Shown here: positions 1 through 9,702 of the stretch, in pieces
How positions within the stretch are numbered: the first letter of the stretch is position 1
Layout of the letters: each line of letters opens with the position of its first letter
Origin: Alcanivorax sp.
GTDB taxonomy: Bacteria; Pseudomonadota; Gammaproteobacteria; Pseudomonadales; Alcanivoracaceae
Length of the DNA: 64,000 nucleotides
Assembly (NCBI GenBank): GCA_017794945.1
Contig: CP051239.1
Location: forward strand, 434,001-498,000
Reading direction: 5' to 3'
Made by a program: the position numbers and the translations under genes
The notes under the pieces: model-generated
Database searches by the model: none
What the model saw: only the letters and a program-made list of their open reading frames with translations
What the model was told of the DNA's origin: nothing

Positions 1-1248
1 CTGGTGTGCCCGAGCCGCACCGTGGACATGGAGGACCCGGAGCGTCCGGCGGCGACCCTGTTCCTTTCCCACTCCAACCTGGACAACCTGGTGGATGAGG
101 CCCTGTTGGGCGACCTCTACGACCTGACGCCGGCGGAGAGTAAAGTGGCCAAGGGCCTGGTCAGCGGCCACACCCTGGACCGCATCGCCGACGACGCCCA
201 GGTGGCGCCGGCCACGGTGCGCGCGCAATTGAAGTCGGTGTTCCGCAAGACCGACACCGGCCGCCAGGCGGAACTGGTCTCCGTGATTCTGTCCGGGCTG
301 GCGCCGCTGGCGCCGCGCCCCGCCGAGCGCACGCCGGCGGCCCGCCCGGAGCCGCCACTGGACCTGCCGGCCCTGGAGAGCAGCGGCGGTGGGCAGCTCA
401 CTACCCACGACGGCCGCGCCCTGCGCTTCCACCAGTACGGGAACGCCGACGGCACCCCGGTGATTTTCCTCCACAGCGTGCGCGGGTCCCGGTTGGAAGT
501 GCCCGGCGGCGCCGACATCCTGCATCAACTGAACCTGCGGCTGATCGTGCCGGACCGGGCCGGCTACGGCCTATCCGACCCGCTCAAGGACCGAAGCATT
601 GACGACCTGGTGAGCGATCTGGAACGGCTGACCGAGCACCTGGGCATCGACCGTTTTCATTTGTTGGGCTATTCCTTGGGCGGCTTTCTCGCGCTGCATT
701 GCGCCAGCCAACTGGGCGACCGGGTGCGGCGGCTGGGCCTGGTGTCGGCGCTGGGCCCCACCCACCTGAGCGGTGACGCCGACCCGATGCGTGGGCTGTT
801 CCGGATGGTGGTGGGGGTCGCCGACCGGGCACCGGACCTGATGGAGAACGTGCTCAACCTGGTGGCGCGAGGGCTGATCAAGAACCCGGATAAGCATCTG
901 CGCCGCTTCGTCACTTTCACCAGCCCGGCGGACGCGCCGGTGTTCGCCCAGCAGCGCCACCGGGACGCCTATGTGAAAGCGGTGAAAGAAGCCTACCGCA
1001 ACGGCTGCCAGGGTTTCGTCGAGGATCTGCGTGCGGTGGCCCGGGCCCCGGAGCCGGACGCCGCTTCACTCACCATGCCGGTGTTTCTCTGGCACGGCGA
1101 GCGGGACGGCCAGGTGCCGGTGGCCCAGGCGCTGGCGGTGGAGCAATGGCTGCCCAACAGCCGCCTGACCCTGGAACCGGACGGCGGCCATTTCTTCGTG
1201 TACGACCGCTGGCGGGACATCCTGACCCGCTTCATGGACGCGGAGTAA
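1..1248 (+). CDS. LuxR-type HTH / alpha-beta hydrolase fusion regulator (5' partial)
   Basis: The visible part joins a LuxR-type helix-turn-helix (about residues 40-95, LTPAESKVAKGLVSG followed by VAPATVRAQLKSVFRKT) to an alpha/beta hydrolase. The hydrolase has the nucleophile elbow GYSLGG (Ser about 224), an acid in WHGERDG and a His in DGGHFF, so the triad looks complete. The frame is open to the left edge and the first GTG (position 4) has no ribosome site, so the true start and an N-terminal sensory part probably lie outside. It is likely a cytoplasmic transcription regulator whose hydrolase domain binds or cleaves a small ester or lactone; the ligand is unknown. It converges on the TonB receptor gene with a 4-bp gap. 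Confidence 0.8.
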   Translation: MVCPSRTVDMEDPERPAATLFLSHSNLDNLVDEALLGDLYDLTPAESKVAKGLVSGHTLDRIADDAQVAPATVRAQLKSVFRKTDTGRQAELVSVILSGLAPLAPRPAERTPAARPEPPLDLPALESSGGGQLTTHDGRALRFHQYGNADGTPVIFLHSVRGSRLEVPGGADILHQLNLRLIVPDRAGYGLSDPLKDRSIDDLVSDLERLTEHLGIDRFHLLGYSLGGFLALHCASQLGDRVRRLGLVSALGPTHLSGDADPMRGLFRMVVGVADRAPDLMENVLNLVARGLIKNPDKHLRRFVTFTSPADAPVFAQQRHRDAYVKAVKEAYRNGCQGFVEDLRAVARAPEPDAASLTMPVFLWHGERDGQVPVAQALAVEQWLPNSRLTLEPDGGHFFVYDRWRDILTRFMDAE

Positions 1249-1252
1249 GGGC

Positions 1253-3202
<1,950 letters not shown>

Positions 3203-3243
3203 CCCGGTACTCCTTTTTGGTCAATCCAGTTAACAGAGTCAGG

Positions 3244-3262
3244 AATGATAGTAATTCTTATT
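3244..3262 (-). promoter_or_regulatory. Fur-box-like site upstream of the TonB receptor
   Basis: An AT-rich 19-bp stretch (on the minus strand AATAAGAATTACTATCATT) in an otherwise GC-rich region, about 45 bp upstream of the receptor ATG. It resembles the ferric uptake regulator consensus of repeated GATAAT-like hexamers, though with several mismatches. Iron repression of the receptor is inferred from this and from gene function. Confidence 0.55.
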
Positions 3263-3285
3263 TGCAAATAAAGAGGATTTACAAA

Positions 3286-4650
3286 CTATACGTTCGCGGG
3301 GGGAACTTCCGGGGCGGCGGGCAAACGCAGGTGCACGCGCAGGCCGGGGTGGCCGTTTTCCGCCCAGATCCGGCCGCCCTGTCGAGCCACCGCCCGGCGG
3401 GCGATGCTGAGCCCCAGGCCGAAGCCGCTGCCGGCGGAGCGGGCCTGATCCAGGCGCACGAAGGGTTCGAAAATGCTGTCCAGCCGGTCCTCGGGGACAC
3501 CCGGGCCCTGGTCGCTGATCCACAGGTGCCAGCAGTCGCCTTCGCGGCGGCCATCCAGGCGCACCGGACCCTCGGAGGGCGAATGGCGCACCGCGTTACG
3601 CACCAGATTCTCCAGTGCCTGGGCCAGATCGTTGAGGTTGCCGGCGACGCGGGCGTCGGCGGGCAACCGGCACGGAAAACAGCGCGCCGGCCAGCCACTC
3701 TCGAACGCCGCGTTGTCGACCACCAGATCCCACACCGCCAGCGGCGACAGCGGTTCGGTGGCGGTGCCGCGCTGCTCGGTGTCGTGCCAGGCCAGCGACA
3801 TCGTATCGGCGACCAGCTCCCGCATGACGGTGACCTCCCGGGCCACGCGGCGACGCAGGTCCGCCTCCGAGAGGTCGCCGTCCAGGGCCACGCTGAGCCG
3901 GCTCAGAGGAGTGCGCAGCTCGTGGGACATGTCGTGCAGCAACTGGCGCTGGGTGCCGAGCACCTGGGCCACCCGCTCGGCCATGCGGTCGAAGCGCCGG
4001 CCCAGATCGCCGAACTCGTCCCGGCGCGCCGCCAGCCCCGGGCCCACCCGTGCTTCCGGATCGTCCTGAAATCGCCGCACCCGGGCCTGCAGCAGCCGCA
4101 GGGGCACCATGGTGCGCCAGTACAGCAGGCCGCCGGCGAGCATCGCCAGCAGCGCCGGCAGCACCACCACCAGCAGGGTCTGCCACAGCGGCCAGTTGCG
4201 CCCGGGCATAAAGCGCGGCGGCAACTGCATCACCAGCCGCCCCGCCTCCGGGTTCTCGGGAAACGGCACGCCGATGTAGGGCATGGAGGTGGACCGGAAG
4301 CTCATGCGCCAGTCCAGCTCCCTCTGGAAGCGCAGGCCGGCGCGCTGGCTCTCGGTGAGCGGCCGGCCACTGAGCGAATGATCGCTGGCGTCCACCACCA
4401 TGGCGTCGCCGGGCTCACGGCGGCGCAGCTGCTGCAGCCAGGCCGACACGCCCTCGGCGCCGCCCCGGTTCCAGGCGTCCTCCGACTGGGCGGCGTATTC
4501 TCGCATCACCACCTTGGCCGGCTCATCCAGCAGCACCACCTGCTCCCCCACGGTGCGCAACAGCCAGCCACTCAGCATCACGATGAACACCGCGCTCAGG
4601 CAGAGCAGCAGCGCCAGCTTCCAGAACAGGGAATGACGGCCGGGGATCAT
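3286..4650 (-). CDS. Sensor histidine kinase, PfeS-like
   Basis: A 454-residue inner-membrane kinase. It has one membrane segment near residues 8-28, a periplasmic sensor region, a second segment (LLVVVLPALLAMLAGGLLYW), a HAMP linker, the phospho-acceptor box LLHDMSHELRTPL, an N box (NLVRNAVRHSP), and ATP-lid motifs DQGPGVP and GFGLGLSIARR. The chosen ATG overlaps the stop of the regulator gene (ATGA), supporting translational coupling; a longer reading with 21 extra residues is unlikely. It should phosphorylate the adjacent regulator in response to a periplasmic signal, by analogy with PfeS a ferric siderophore, to control the receptor gene just downstream. Confidence 0.87.
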   Translation of the reverse strand: MIPGRHSLFWKLALLLCLSAVFIVMLSGWLLRTVGEQVVLLDEPAKVVMREYAAQSEDAWNRGGAEGVSAWLQQLRRREPGDAMVVDASDHSLSGRPLTESQRAGLRFQRELDWRMSFRSTSMPYIGVPFPENPEAGRLVMQLPPRFMPGRNWPLWQTLLVVVLPALLAMLAGGLLYWRTMVPLRLLQARVRRFQDDPEARVGPGLAARRDEFGDLGRRFDRMAERVAQVLGTQRQLLHDMSHELRTPLSRLSVALDGDLSEADLRRRVAREVTVMRELVADTMSLAWHDTEQRGTATEPLSPLAVWDLVVDNAAFESGWPARCFPCRLPADARVAGNLNDLAQALENLVRNAVRHSPSEGPVRLDGRREGDCWHLWISDQGPGVPEDRLDSIFEPFVRLDQARSAGSGFGLGLSIARRAVARQGGRIWAENGHPGLRVHLRLPAAPEVPPANV

Positions 4651-5396
4651 GGGCCCGGCGCGGAGGGCTCGGCGCCGGCCGCCTCGGTGGCCAGCGTATA
4701 GCCTTGCCCCCAAACGGTACGCAGCGGCTGCCCGGGGACGCCGGCGGCGCGCAGCTTGCGGCGCAGGTGGCTGACGTGCAGATCGAGACTGCGGTCATGG
4801 CGTCCATAACCGCGGAGCAGCACGGTCTGGTAGAGGAAGGCTTTGCTCAATACCTGATCGGCCTGCTCCAGGAACACCCGCAGCAGACGGAACTCGGTGA
4901 CCGTGAGGTCCAGGACCCGGTCCCGGTAACGGGCGGTCTCGGTGTCCAGATCCAGGGCCAGACCGTCCAGCCGCAAATGGCCGTGGCGGGGCCGCTGGCC
5001 GGCGCCGCGCTCCAGCGCCACCCGGCGCAGCACCGCGGCCACCCGCACCGCCAACTCGGCCATGCTGAACGGCTTGGGCAGGTAATCGTCGGCGCCGCGC
5101 ACCAGGCCGGTGATACGGTCCTGCTCGTCGCCCAACGCGGACAGCAGTATCACCGGCACCGGGCTGGTTTCGCGCAAACGGGCCAGCAACGCCAGGCCGT
5201 CCAGCCCGGGCAGCAGGATGTCCAGCAACACCAGATCGAAATCGCCGTCGCGGGCCAGGGCCAGACCCTCGCCGCCGTCACGGCACAGCGTGACCCGGTG
5301 ATTGCGGTCGCGGAAGTAGTCCCCCAGGTCGGCGCACAATACGGGATCGTCCTCGATCACCAGCAGGCGCGACGGGCAGGTGGTTATGGCATTCAT
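4647..5396 (-). CDS. OmpR-family response regulator, PfeR-like
   Basis: A 249-residue regulator with an N-terminal receiver (acidic pair IEDD, phospho-Asp in LVLLDILLPG, conserved Lys in LPKPFS) and a C-terminal winged helix (VTEFRLLRVFL ... LDLHVSHLRRKL). I place the start at the ATG at 5396; an in-frame TTG lies two codons upstream. No clear Shine-Dalgarno precedes it, and the AT-rich Fur-like site begins only about 6 bp upstream, so the transcript may have a very short leader. It is the first gene of a regulator-kinase-receptor set on the minus strand and probably activates the receptor gene. Confidence 0.87.
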   Translation of the reverse strand: MNAITTCPSRLLVIEDDPVLCADLGDYFRDRNHRVTLCRDGGEGLALARDGDFDLVLLDILLPGLDGLALLARLRETSPVPVILLSALGDEQDRITGLVRGADDYLPKPFSMAELAVRVAAVLRRVALERGAGQRPRHGHLRLDGLALDLDTETARYRDRVLDLTVTEFRLLRVFLEQADQVLSKAFLYQTVLLRGYGRHDRSLDLHVSHLRRKLRAAGVPGQPLRTVWGQGYTLATEAAGAEPSAPGP

Positions 5397-5401
5397 TCGC
5401 A

Positions 5402-5420
5402 AATAATAAATATTATCATT
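5402..5420 (-). promoter_or_regulatory. Fur-box-like site at the start of the regulator gene
   Basis: The 19-bp stretch AATAATAAATATTATCATT is a good match to the GATAAT-hexamer model of Fur boxes and is nearly symmetric (AATAAT/ATTATC). It sits between the divergent regulator and PepSY genes, directly upstream of the regulator start codon. Repression by Fur-Fe is inferred. Confidence 0.6.
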
Positions 5421-5467
5421 CCATCAATCCACAACCTTACATTCTTTACGCGCGGATTCATTGTGGA

Positions 5468-5482
5468 TGGGAATCATTCCCA
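5468..5482. promoter_or_regulatory. Fur-box-like palindrome upstream of the PepSY gene
   Basis: TGGGAATCATTCCCA is a perfect 15-bp palindrome centred on C5475. It closely resembles the TGAGAATCATTCTCA-type core common in iron-repressed promoters. It lies 27 bp before the PepSY start, so it would control the PepSY-DUF2271-DUF4198 operon. Confidence 0.6.
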
Positions 5483-5509
5483 ATAACATCCATCGCCTGA
5501 TTCACAGGC

Positions 5510-6127
5510 ATGGCGGAGCGCGTGAACAAAAAAACCAAAGCCCGGTGGCTCAAGCAACTTCACCAATGGCACTGGATCAGCTCCGCCCTGTGCCTGATCA
5601 GCATGGTGCTGTTCAGCGTCACCGGGATCACCCTCAACCACGCCGCGGACATCAATGCGCAACCGGTGATCACCGACCGGGAAGCGGTGCTGCCGCCGCC
5701 GTTGCTGGAGACCCTGGCGCGAGCGGAAAGCGGTCCCTTGCCGGATGCCGTGCGCCAGTGGCTGGCCCGGGAGGCGAACATCCAGGTGGACCGGCGCGAC
5801 GCGCAGTGGTCCGCCGACGAGGTGTACCTGGCCCAGCCGCGCCCCGGCGGCGACGCCTGGCTGGCCATCGACCTGGGAAACGGCGCGTTGATCCACGAGG
5901 ACACCGACCGGGGCTGGGTGGCGTTTTTCAACGACCTGCACAAAGGCCGCCACAGCGGCGCCGTGTGGTTCTGGTTCATCGACATATTCGCCGTGGCGAC
6001 GCTGTTGTTCGCCCTGACCGGCCTGGCGCTGATGGCGCTGCACGCCAAACGCCGGCCGGCCACCTGGCCGGTCACCGCGCTGGGGCTGATCGTGCCCTGG
6101 CTGTTGATCGCCCTGTTCGTGCACTGA
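5510..6127 (+). CDS. PepSY-associated transmembrane protein
   Basis: A 205-residue inner-membrane protein: an N-terminal helix (WHWISSALCLISMVLFSVTGITL) preceded by the typical LHQWHW segment, a periplasmic PepSY-like region, and two C-terminal helices joined by a short basic turn. The N-terminal HQWHW and FNDLHKGRHSG motifs are typical of PepSY_TM proteins that accompany siderophore receptors; some family members act as ferric-siderophore reductases with haem bound by His residues, but that is not established here. It is the first gene of a three-gene operon behind a Fur-like palindrome and divergent from the PfeRS-like pair. Confidence 0.82.
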   Translation: MAERVNKKTKARWLKQLHQWHWISSALCLISMVLFSVTGITLNHAADINAQPVITDREAVLPPPLLETLARAESGPLPDAVRQWLAREANIQVDRRDAQWSADEVYLAQPRPGGDAWLAIDLGNGALIHEDTDRGWVAFFNDLHKGRHSGAVWFWFIDIFAVATLLFALTGLALMALHAKRRPATWPVTALGLIVPWLLIALFVH

Positions 6128-6139
6128 CTGGAGAACAAA

Positions 6140-6637
6140 ATGCGTCCCTGGCTCTTTGTTATCACCGCCCTGTTCGCCGGCGTCGCCGCCACCCGCGCCG
6201 CCGCCGAGCTCCGTGTCGAGGTGGAAATACCGCGCATGGCGGTGGCCGAGTACCACGCCCCCTATCTGGCGTTCTGGCTCAAGCACGCCGACAGCGGCGA
6301 CATCGTGCCGCTGGGCCTGTGGTATGACGACCAGGAAAAATGGCTCAAGGATCTGCGCCTGTGGTGGCGCCGCACCGGACGCACGCAAAGCAAACCCTAC
6401 GACGGCCTCACCGGGGCCACCCGCCGCCCCGGCACCCACTCCGTGGATTTCTCCGACCTGCCGGCGCTGGCCGGCCTGCCGGCCGGCGACTACGAACTGG
6501 TGGTGGAAGCGGCCCGCGAAGTGGGCGGCCGGGAAGTGGTGCGCCTGCCGTTCCATTGGCCGGCGGACAGCGACCGCGCCGTTACCGCCAAAGGCGACAC
6601 CGAACTGGGCAAGGTCACCCTCCAGGTGGCGCCATAA
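6140..6637 (+). CDS. DUF2271 periplasmic protein
   Basis: A 165-residue exported protein with a signal peptide (cleavage near AATRAAA) and a single DUF2271-type domain (ELRVEVEIPR ... YLAFWLKHA ... VPLGLWYDDQEKWLKDLRLWWRR ... DGLTGATRRPG). The family is widespread next to PepSY membrane proteins and TonB receptors and has no settled function; redox maturation or iron release in the periplasm are guesses. It starts 12 bp after the PepSY gene stop with GGAG upstream and precedes DUF4198 with a 26-bp gap, so the three genes are probably one transcript. Confidence 0.82.
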   Translation: MRPWLFVITALFAGVAATRAAAELRVEVEIPRMAVAEYHAPYLAFWLKHADSGDIVPLGLWYDDQEKWLKDLRLWWRRTGRTQSKPYDGLTGATRRPGTHSVDFSDLPALAGLPAGDYELVVEAAREVGGREVVRLPFHWPADSDRAVTAKGDTELGKVTLQVAP

Positions 6638-6663
6638 CGTCTTTCCTTAAAAGGAGCACCCCT

Positions 6664-7485
6664 ATGTCACGATCCCTTATCGCCGGCGCCGCCGGCCTGG
6701 CTCTGGCCGGCGCCCTGTTGCTCAGCCCCGCCGCCCAGGCCCACAAACGCTGGTTGCTGCCCAGCCACACCGTCGTCTCCGAAGCCCAATGGGTCACCGT
6801 GGACGCCAGCGTCTCCAACGATATCTTCGACGTCGACCGCCCCTACCCCTTGCAGGCACTGCAAGCCGTGGGCCCGGACGGCGAGCCGGCCACCGTGGAC
6901 AACCGCCTGGAAGGTCACCGGCGCAGCGTCTTCGACCTGGAACTGACCCAGCCGGGCAGCTACCGCCTCACCCTGCCCGGCCAGTCCTACTTTCTGAGCT
7001 GGCAAGAGAACGGCGAAACCCAGCGCCGCCGGGGCTGGGACGGCGCCGACGCCCTGCTCGCCGAGCTGCCCGACAACGCCGATCAGGTGAGCCTCACCGA
7101 AACCCACAGCCGCCTGGAAACCTTCATCACCATGGGCGCCCCGAACACCACCGCCCTGAAACCGTCCGGCCAGGGGCTGGAACTGCAGCCCCTCAGCCAC
7201 CCCAACGACCTCTACGAAGGTGAAAGCGCCCGCTTCCGCTTCCTGGTCGACGGTGAACCCGCCGAAGGCGTGGACGTGGAGCTGGTCCCCGGAGGCACGC
7301 GCTACCGCGACAGCCAGGACCACTGGACCCTGACCAGCAACGCCCAGGGTGAAATCACCGTCGACTGGCCAGCCGCCGGCCGCTACTACCTGGAAGCCGG
7401 CTTCGCCGACGACCAACCCGACCACCCCAAAGCCCAACAACGCCGTCTGCAATACCTGGCCACCTTCGAGGTGCTGCCGCTGTAA
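6664..7485 (+). CDS. DUF4198 domain periplasmic protein
   Basis: A 273-residue exported protein. The start at 6664 is chosen because AAAGGAG lies just upstream and the product then begins with a clean signal peptide ending in AQA, followed by HKRWLLPSHTVVS, the mature N terminus typical of DUF4198. A His at or near the mature N terminus suggests metal binding, but this is inference. A second beta-rich part (LVDGEPAEGVDVELVPGGTRYR) looks like a carboxypeptidase-regulatory/transthyretin-like fold. The family often travels with TonB-dependent metal uptake, which fits the iron locus here. It is the last gene of the operon. Confidence 0.8.
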   Translation: MSRSLIAGAAGLALAGALLLSPAAQAHKRWLLPSHTVVSEAQWVTVDASVSNDIFDVDRPYPLQALQAVGPDGEPATVDNRLEGHRRSVFDLELTQPGSYRLTLPGQSYFLSWQENGETQRRRGWDGADALLAELPDNADQVSLTETHSRLETFITMGAPNTTALKPSGQGLELQPLSHPNDLYEGESARFRFLVDGEPAEGVDVELVPGGTRYRDSQDHWTLTSNAQGEITVDWPAAGRYYLEAGFADDQPDHPKAQQRRLQYLATFEVLPL

Positions 7486-7488
7486 GGA

Positions 7489-7545
7489 CTCTGGGATCCC
7501 GCCGGCCGGCTTTGCCGGCCTTTCGCGGGCAGGCCCGCTCCCACA
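7489..7545 (+). repeat. Two-stem REP-like element, copy R1
   Basis: CTCTGGGATCC leader, then a variable stem (GGCCGGC-TTT-GCCGGCC, 7504-7520), then the constant TTTC and a second stem (GCGGGC-AG-GCCCGC, 7525-7538) ending CTCCCACA. The second stem and tail resemble Pseudomonas REP sequences. It lies between DUF4198 and the helicase gene and may end the upstream transcript. Confidence 0.8.
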
Positions 7546-7651
7546 AAACTCCAGCGCGATAGAATGTTCCGGCGCCAGCGACACCCCGAAGCGGTGATCG
7601 CTTCGCATCAACCGCTTTCACAAAACACGTGCACAAAAAATGCGGGTAATG

Positions 7652-7747
7652 TATAGTTCGCCCCCCTTCATACAGGGCCGCGCCCGGCACAGCTCCTAAT
7701 AGTTAGCAGCTTCAGGGCCACAAGCCCGCTCACTAATAGGTCTGTAC
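7652..7747 (+). promoter_or_regulatory. Putative promoter -10 and leader of the DEAD-box gene
   Basis: TATAGT at 7652-7657 could be a -10 element; no convincing -35 is seen. The implied leader is about 85 nt and contains the heptamer CTAATAG twice. Long structured leaders are known for cold-shock helicase genes, so post-transcriptional control is plausible but not shown. Confidence 0.35.
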
Positions 7748-9388
7748 ATGTCGCAAAGTCCCTCGGGGTTTTCCACCCTGGGCCTGCCCGAGTCGTTGCT
7801 CGGCGCCATCGCCCAACTCGGCTTCACCACCCCGTCTCCGATTCAGGAACAAAGTATCCCCGCGCTGCTGGAAGGCCGTGACCTGCTGGGTCAGGCGCAA
7901 ACCGGCACCGGTAAAACCGCCGCTTTCGGCCTGCCTCTGCTGGCCCGTCTGGACCCGGCACTGAAAGCACCGCAAATGCTGGTGCTGGCCCCCACCCGCG
8001 AGCTCGCCATTCAGGTGGCCGCCGCCCTGGAAACCTTCGCCACCGGCCTGAAAGGCCTGGACGTGGTGCCAATTTACGGCGGCGGCGGTTACCGCGATCA
8101 ATTGAAAGCGCTGAAGAACGGCGCCCAGGTAATTGTCGGCACCCCCGGCCGGGTGATGGATCACATGGAGCGCGGCAGCCTGCGCATGGACGAACTGCGC
8201 TGCCTGGTGCTCGACGAAGCCGACGAAATGCTGCGCATGGGGTTCATCGACGACGTGCGCTGGGTGCTGGAGCGCACCCCGGACGCCTGCCAACTGGCGC
8301 TGTTCTCCGCCACCATGCCGGCGGCGATCAAAACCATCGCCAAGAAACACCTGAAAAACCCGGAATGGATCCGCGTGGAAGGCTCGTCCTCCAGCACCGG
8401 CGCCAACATCCGCCAGCGCTACTGGCCGGTGGCCGGTATCAACAAGCTGGATGCCCTGTGTCGCATTCTGGAAGCGGAAGAGCACGACGGCGTGATCGTT
8501 TTCACCCGCACCAAGCACGCCACGCTGAGCCTGGCGGATCAGCTGCAGGCCCGTGGCTTCCGCGTGGAAGCGCTCAACGGTGACATTCCCCAGGCGCAGC
8601 GGGAAACCACCGTGGCCCGGCTGCGCGATAAGCGCATCGACCTGCTGGTGGCCACCGACGTGGTCGCCCGGGGGCTGGACGTGCCGCGTATCACCCACGT
8701 CTTCAACTACGACATGCCCACCGATACCGAAGCCTACGTGCATCGAATCGGCCGCACCGGCCGGGCCGGCCGCGCCGGCGAGGCGATTCTGTTCGTGGCC
8801 CGCCGCGAACAGGGCATGCTGCGCGCTATCGAACGGGCCACCGGCCAGCGCCTGGACGCCATGTCCCTGCCCTCCGTGGACGACCTGAACAAGCAGCGCC
8901 TGAACAGCTTCCGCGAGCGTCTCGCCAAGGGTCTGGAGCATCCGGAAATCGATGCCAACCGTGCCCTGGTGGCCGAGCTGACCGCCGATCTGTCAATGAG
9001 TGAAGCGGACCTGGCGGCGGCGTTGGCCAGCCTGCTGTTCCAAAAGGAACCCTTGTTCCTGAAGGCGGCACCGGAAGGCAAGCCGTTCCAGGACGGCGGC
9101 AAGGGGCCGCGCAGAGCCGACCGCCAAAAGGGCCCCAAGGCCTCTCGCGATACCGGTCCGATGAAGATTTATCGGGTGGAAGTGGGCGAGACCCATGGCG
9201 TGCGTCCGGGCAATCTGGTGGGCGCGATCGCCAATGAAGGCGGGTTATCCAGCGCGCAAATCGGCGCCATCCGTATTCACAGTGACCACAGCACGGTGCA
9301 GCTGCCGGAGGGTCTCAGCACCCGCCAGCTGCACCAGCTGCGTACCGCCCGCGTGTGTCAGCGGGCGCTCGGGCTCGAAGCGGTCTAG
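7748..9388 (+). CDS. deaD: ATP-dependent DEAD-box RNA helicase (DeaD/CsdA type)
   Basis: A 546-residue cytoplasmic helicase that unwinds RNA duplexes in ribosome assembly and mRNA turnover. In order: Q motif (GFTTPSPIQ), Walker A (AQTGTGKT), PTREL, TPGR, DEAD, SAT, then the second RecA domain with ARGLD and HRIGRTGRAGR. A C-terminal DbpA-type RNA-binding domain (about 470-540, KIYRVEVGETHGVRPGNLVGAIANEG) separates it from RhlE/RhlB. It lacks the long basic tail of the largest CsdA proteins. DbpA is the alternative, but the length and mid-region favour DeaD/CsdA. The stop overlaps that of the convergent dodecin gene. Confidence 0.88.
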   Translation: MSQSPSGFSTLGLPESLLGAIAQLGFTTPSPIQEQSIPALLEGRDLLGQAQTGTGKTAAFGLPLLARLDPALKAPQMLVLAPTRELAIQVAAALETFATGLKGLDVVPIYGGGGYRDQLKALKNGAQVIVGTPGRVMDHMERGSLRMDELRCLVLDEADEMLRMGFIDDVRWVLERTPDACQLALFSATMPAAIKTIAKKHLKNPEWIRVEGSSSSTGANIRQRYWPVAGINKLDALCRILEAEEHDGVIVFTRTKHATLSLADQLQARGFRVEALNGDIPQAQRETTVARLRDKRIDLLVATDVVARGLDVPRITHVFNYDMPTDTEAYVHRIGRTGRAGRAGEAILFVARREQGMLRAIERATGQRLDAMSLPSVDDLNKQRLNSFRERLAKGLEHPEIDANRALVAELTADLSMSEADLAAALASLLFQKEPLFLKAAPEGKPFQDGGKGPRRADRQKGPKASRDTGPMKIYRVEVGETHGVRPGNLVGAIANEGGLSSAQIGAIRIHSDHSTVQLPEGLSTRQLHQLRTARVCQRALGLEAV

Positions 9389-9594
9389 GTATCCACCCGG
9401 AAGCCCACTTTCACGACAACCTGGAAGTGGGCGACCTGGCCGTTTTCCACATGGCCCCGGGTCTCCTGCACTTCAAACCATTCCACGTTGTTGACGCTTT
9501 TGCTCGCCGCGGCGATGGCGTTGCGTACCGCGTCCTCGATGCTGTCCTTGGAAGACCCGGCCAGTTCGAGTTTCTTGTAAACATGATCAGTCAT
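9385..9594 (-). CDS. Dodecin (flavin-binding small protein)
   Basis: A 69-residue protein of the dodecin family, which forms hollow dodecamers that bind and store flavins. The family pattern is clear: VYKKLELAGSSKDSIEDAVRNAIAAA, then NVEWFEVQETRGHVENGQVAHFQVVVKVGF, including the Trp of WFEV that stacks on the flavin ring and the Gln of HFQV. The start at 9594 follows AGGAGAG at good spacing; six extra upstream codons are unlikely to be used. It converges tail-to-tail with the helicase gene, the stop codons overlapping. Confidence 0.92.
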   Translation of the reverse strand: MTDHVYKKLELAGSSKDSIEDAVRNAIAAASKSVNNVEWFEVQETRGHVENGQVAHFQVVVKVGFRVDT

Positions 9595-9702
9595 TTGTCT
9601 CTCCTTTCTCATCCGTGTAAACTATGCCTGATCTCCAGAGTGCCTGTTTTCAAGGCGCCCCGTGGGTTAAAGACGTAAAAAGTTTGGAAAACCGCGCCTT
9701 TT

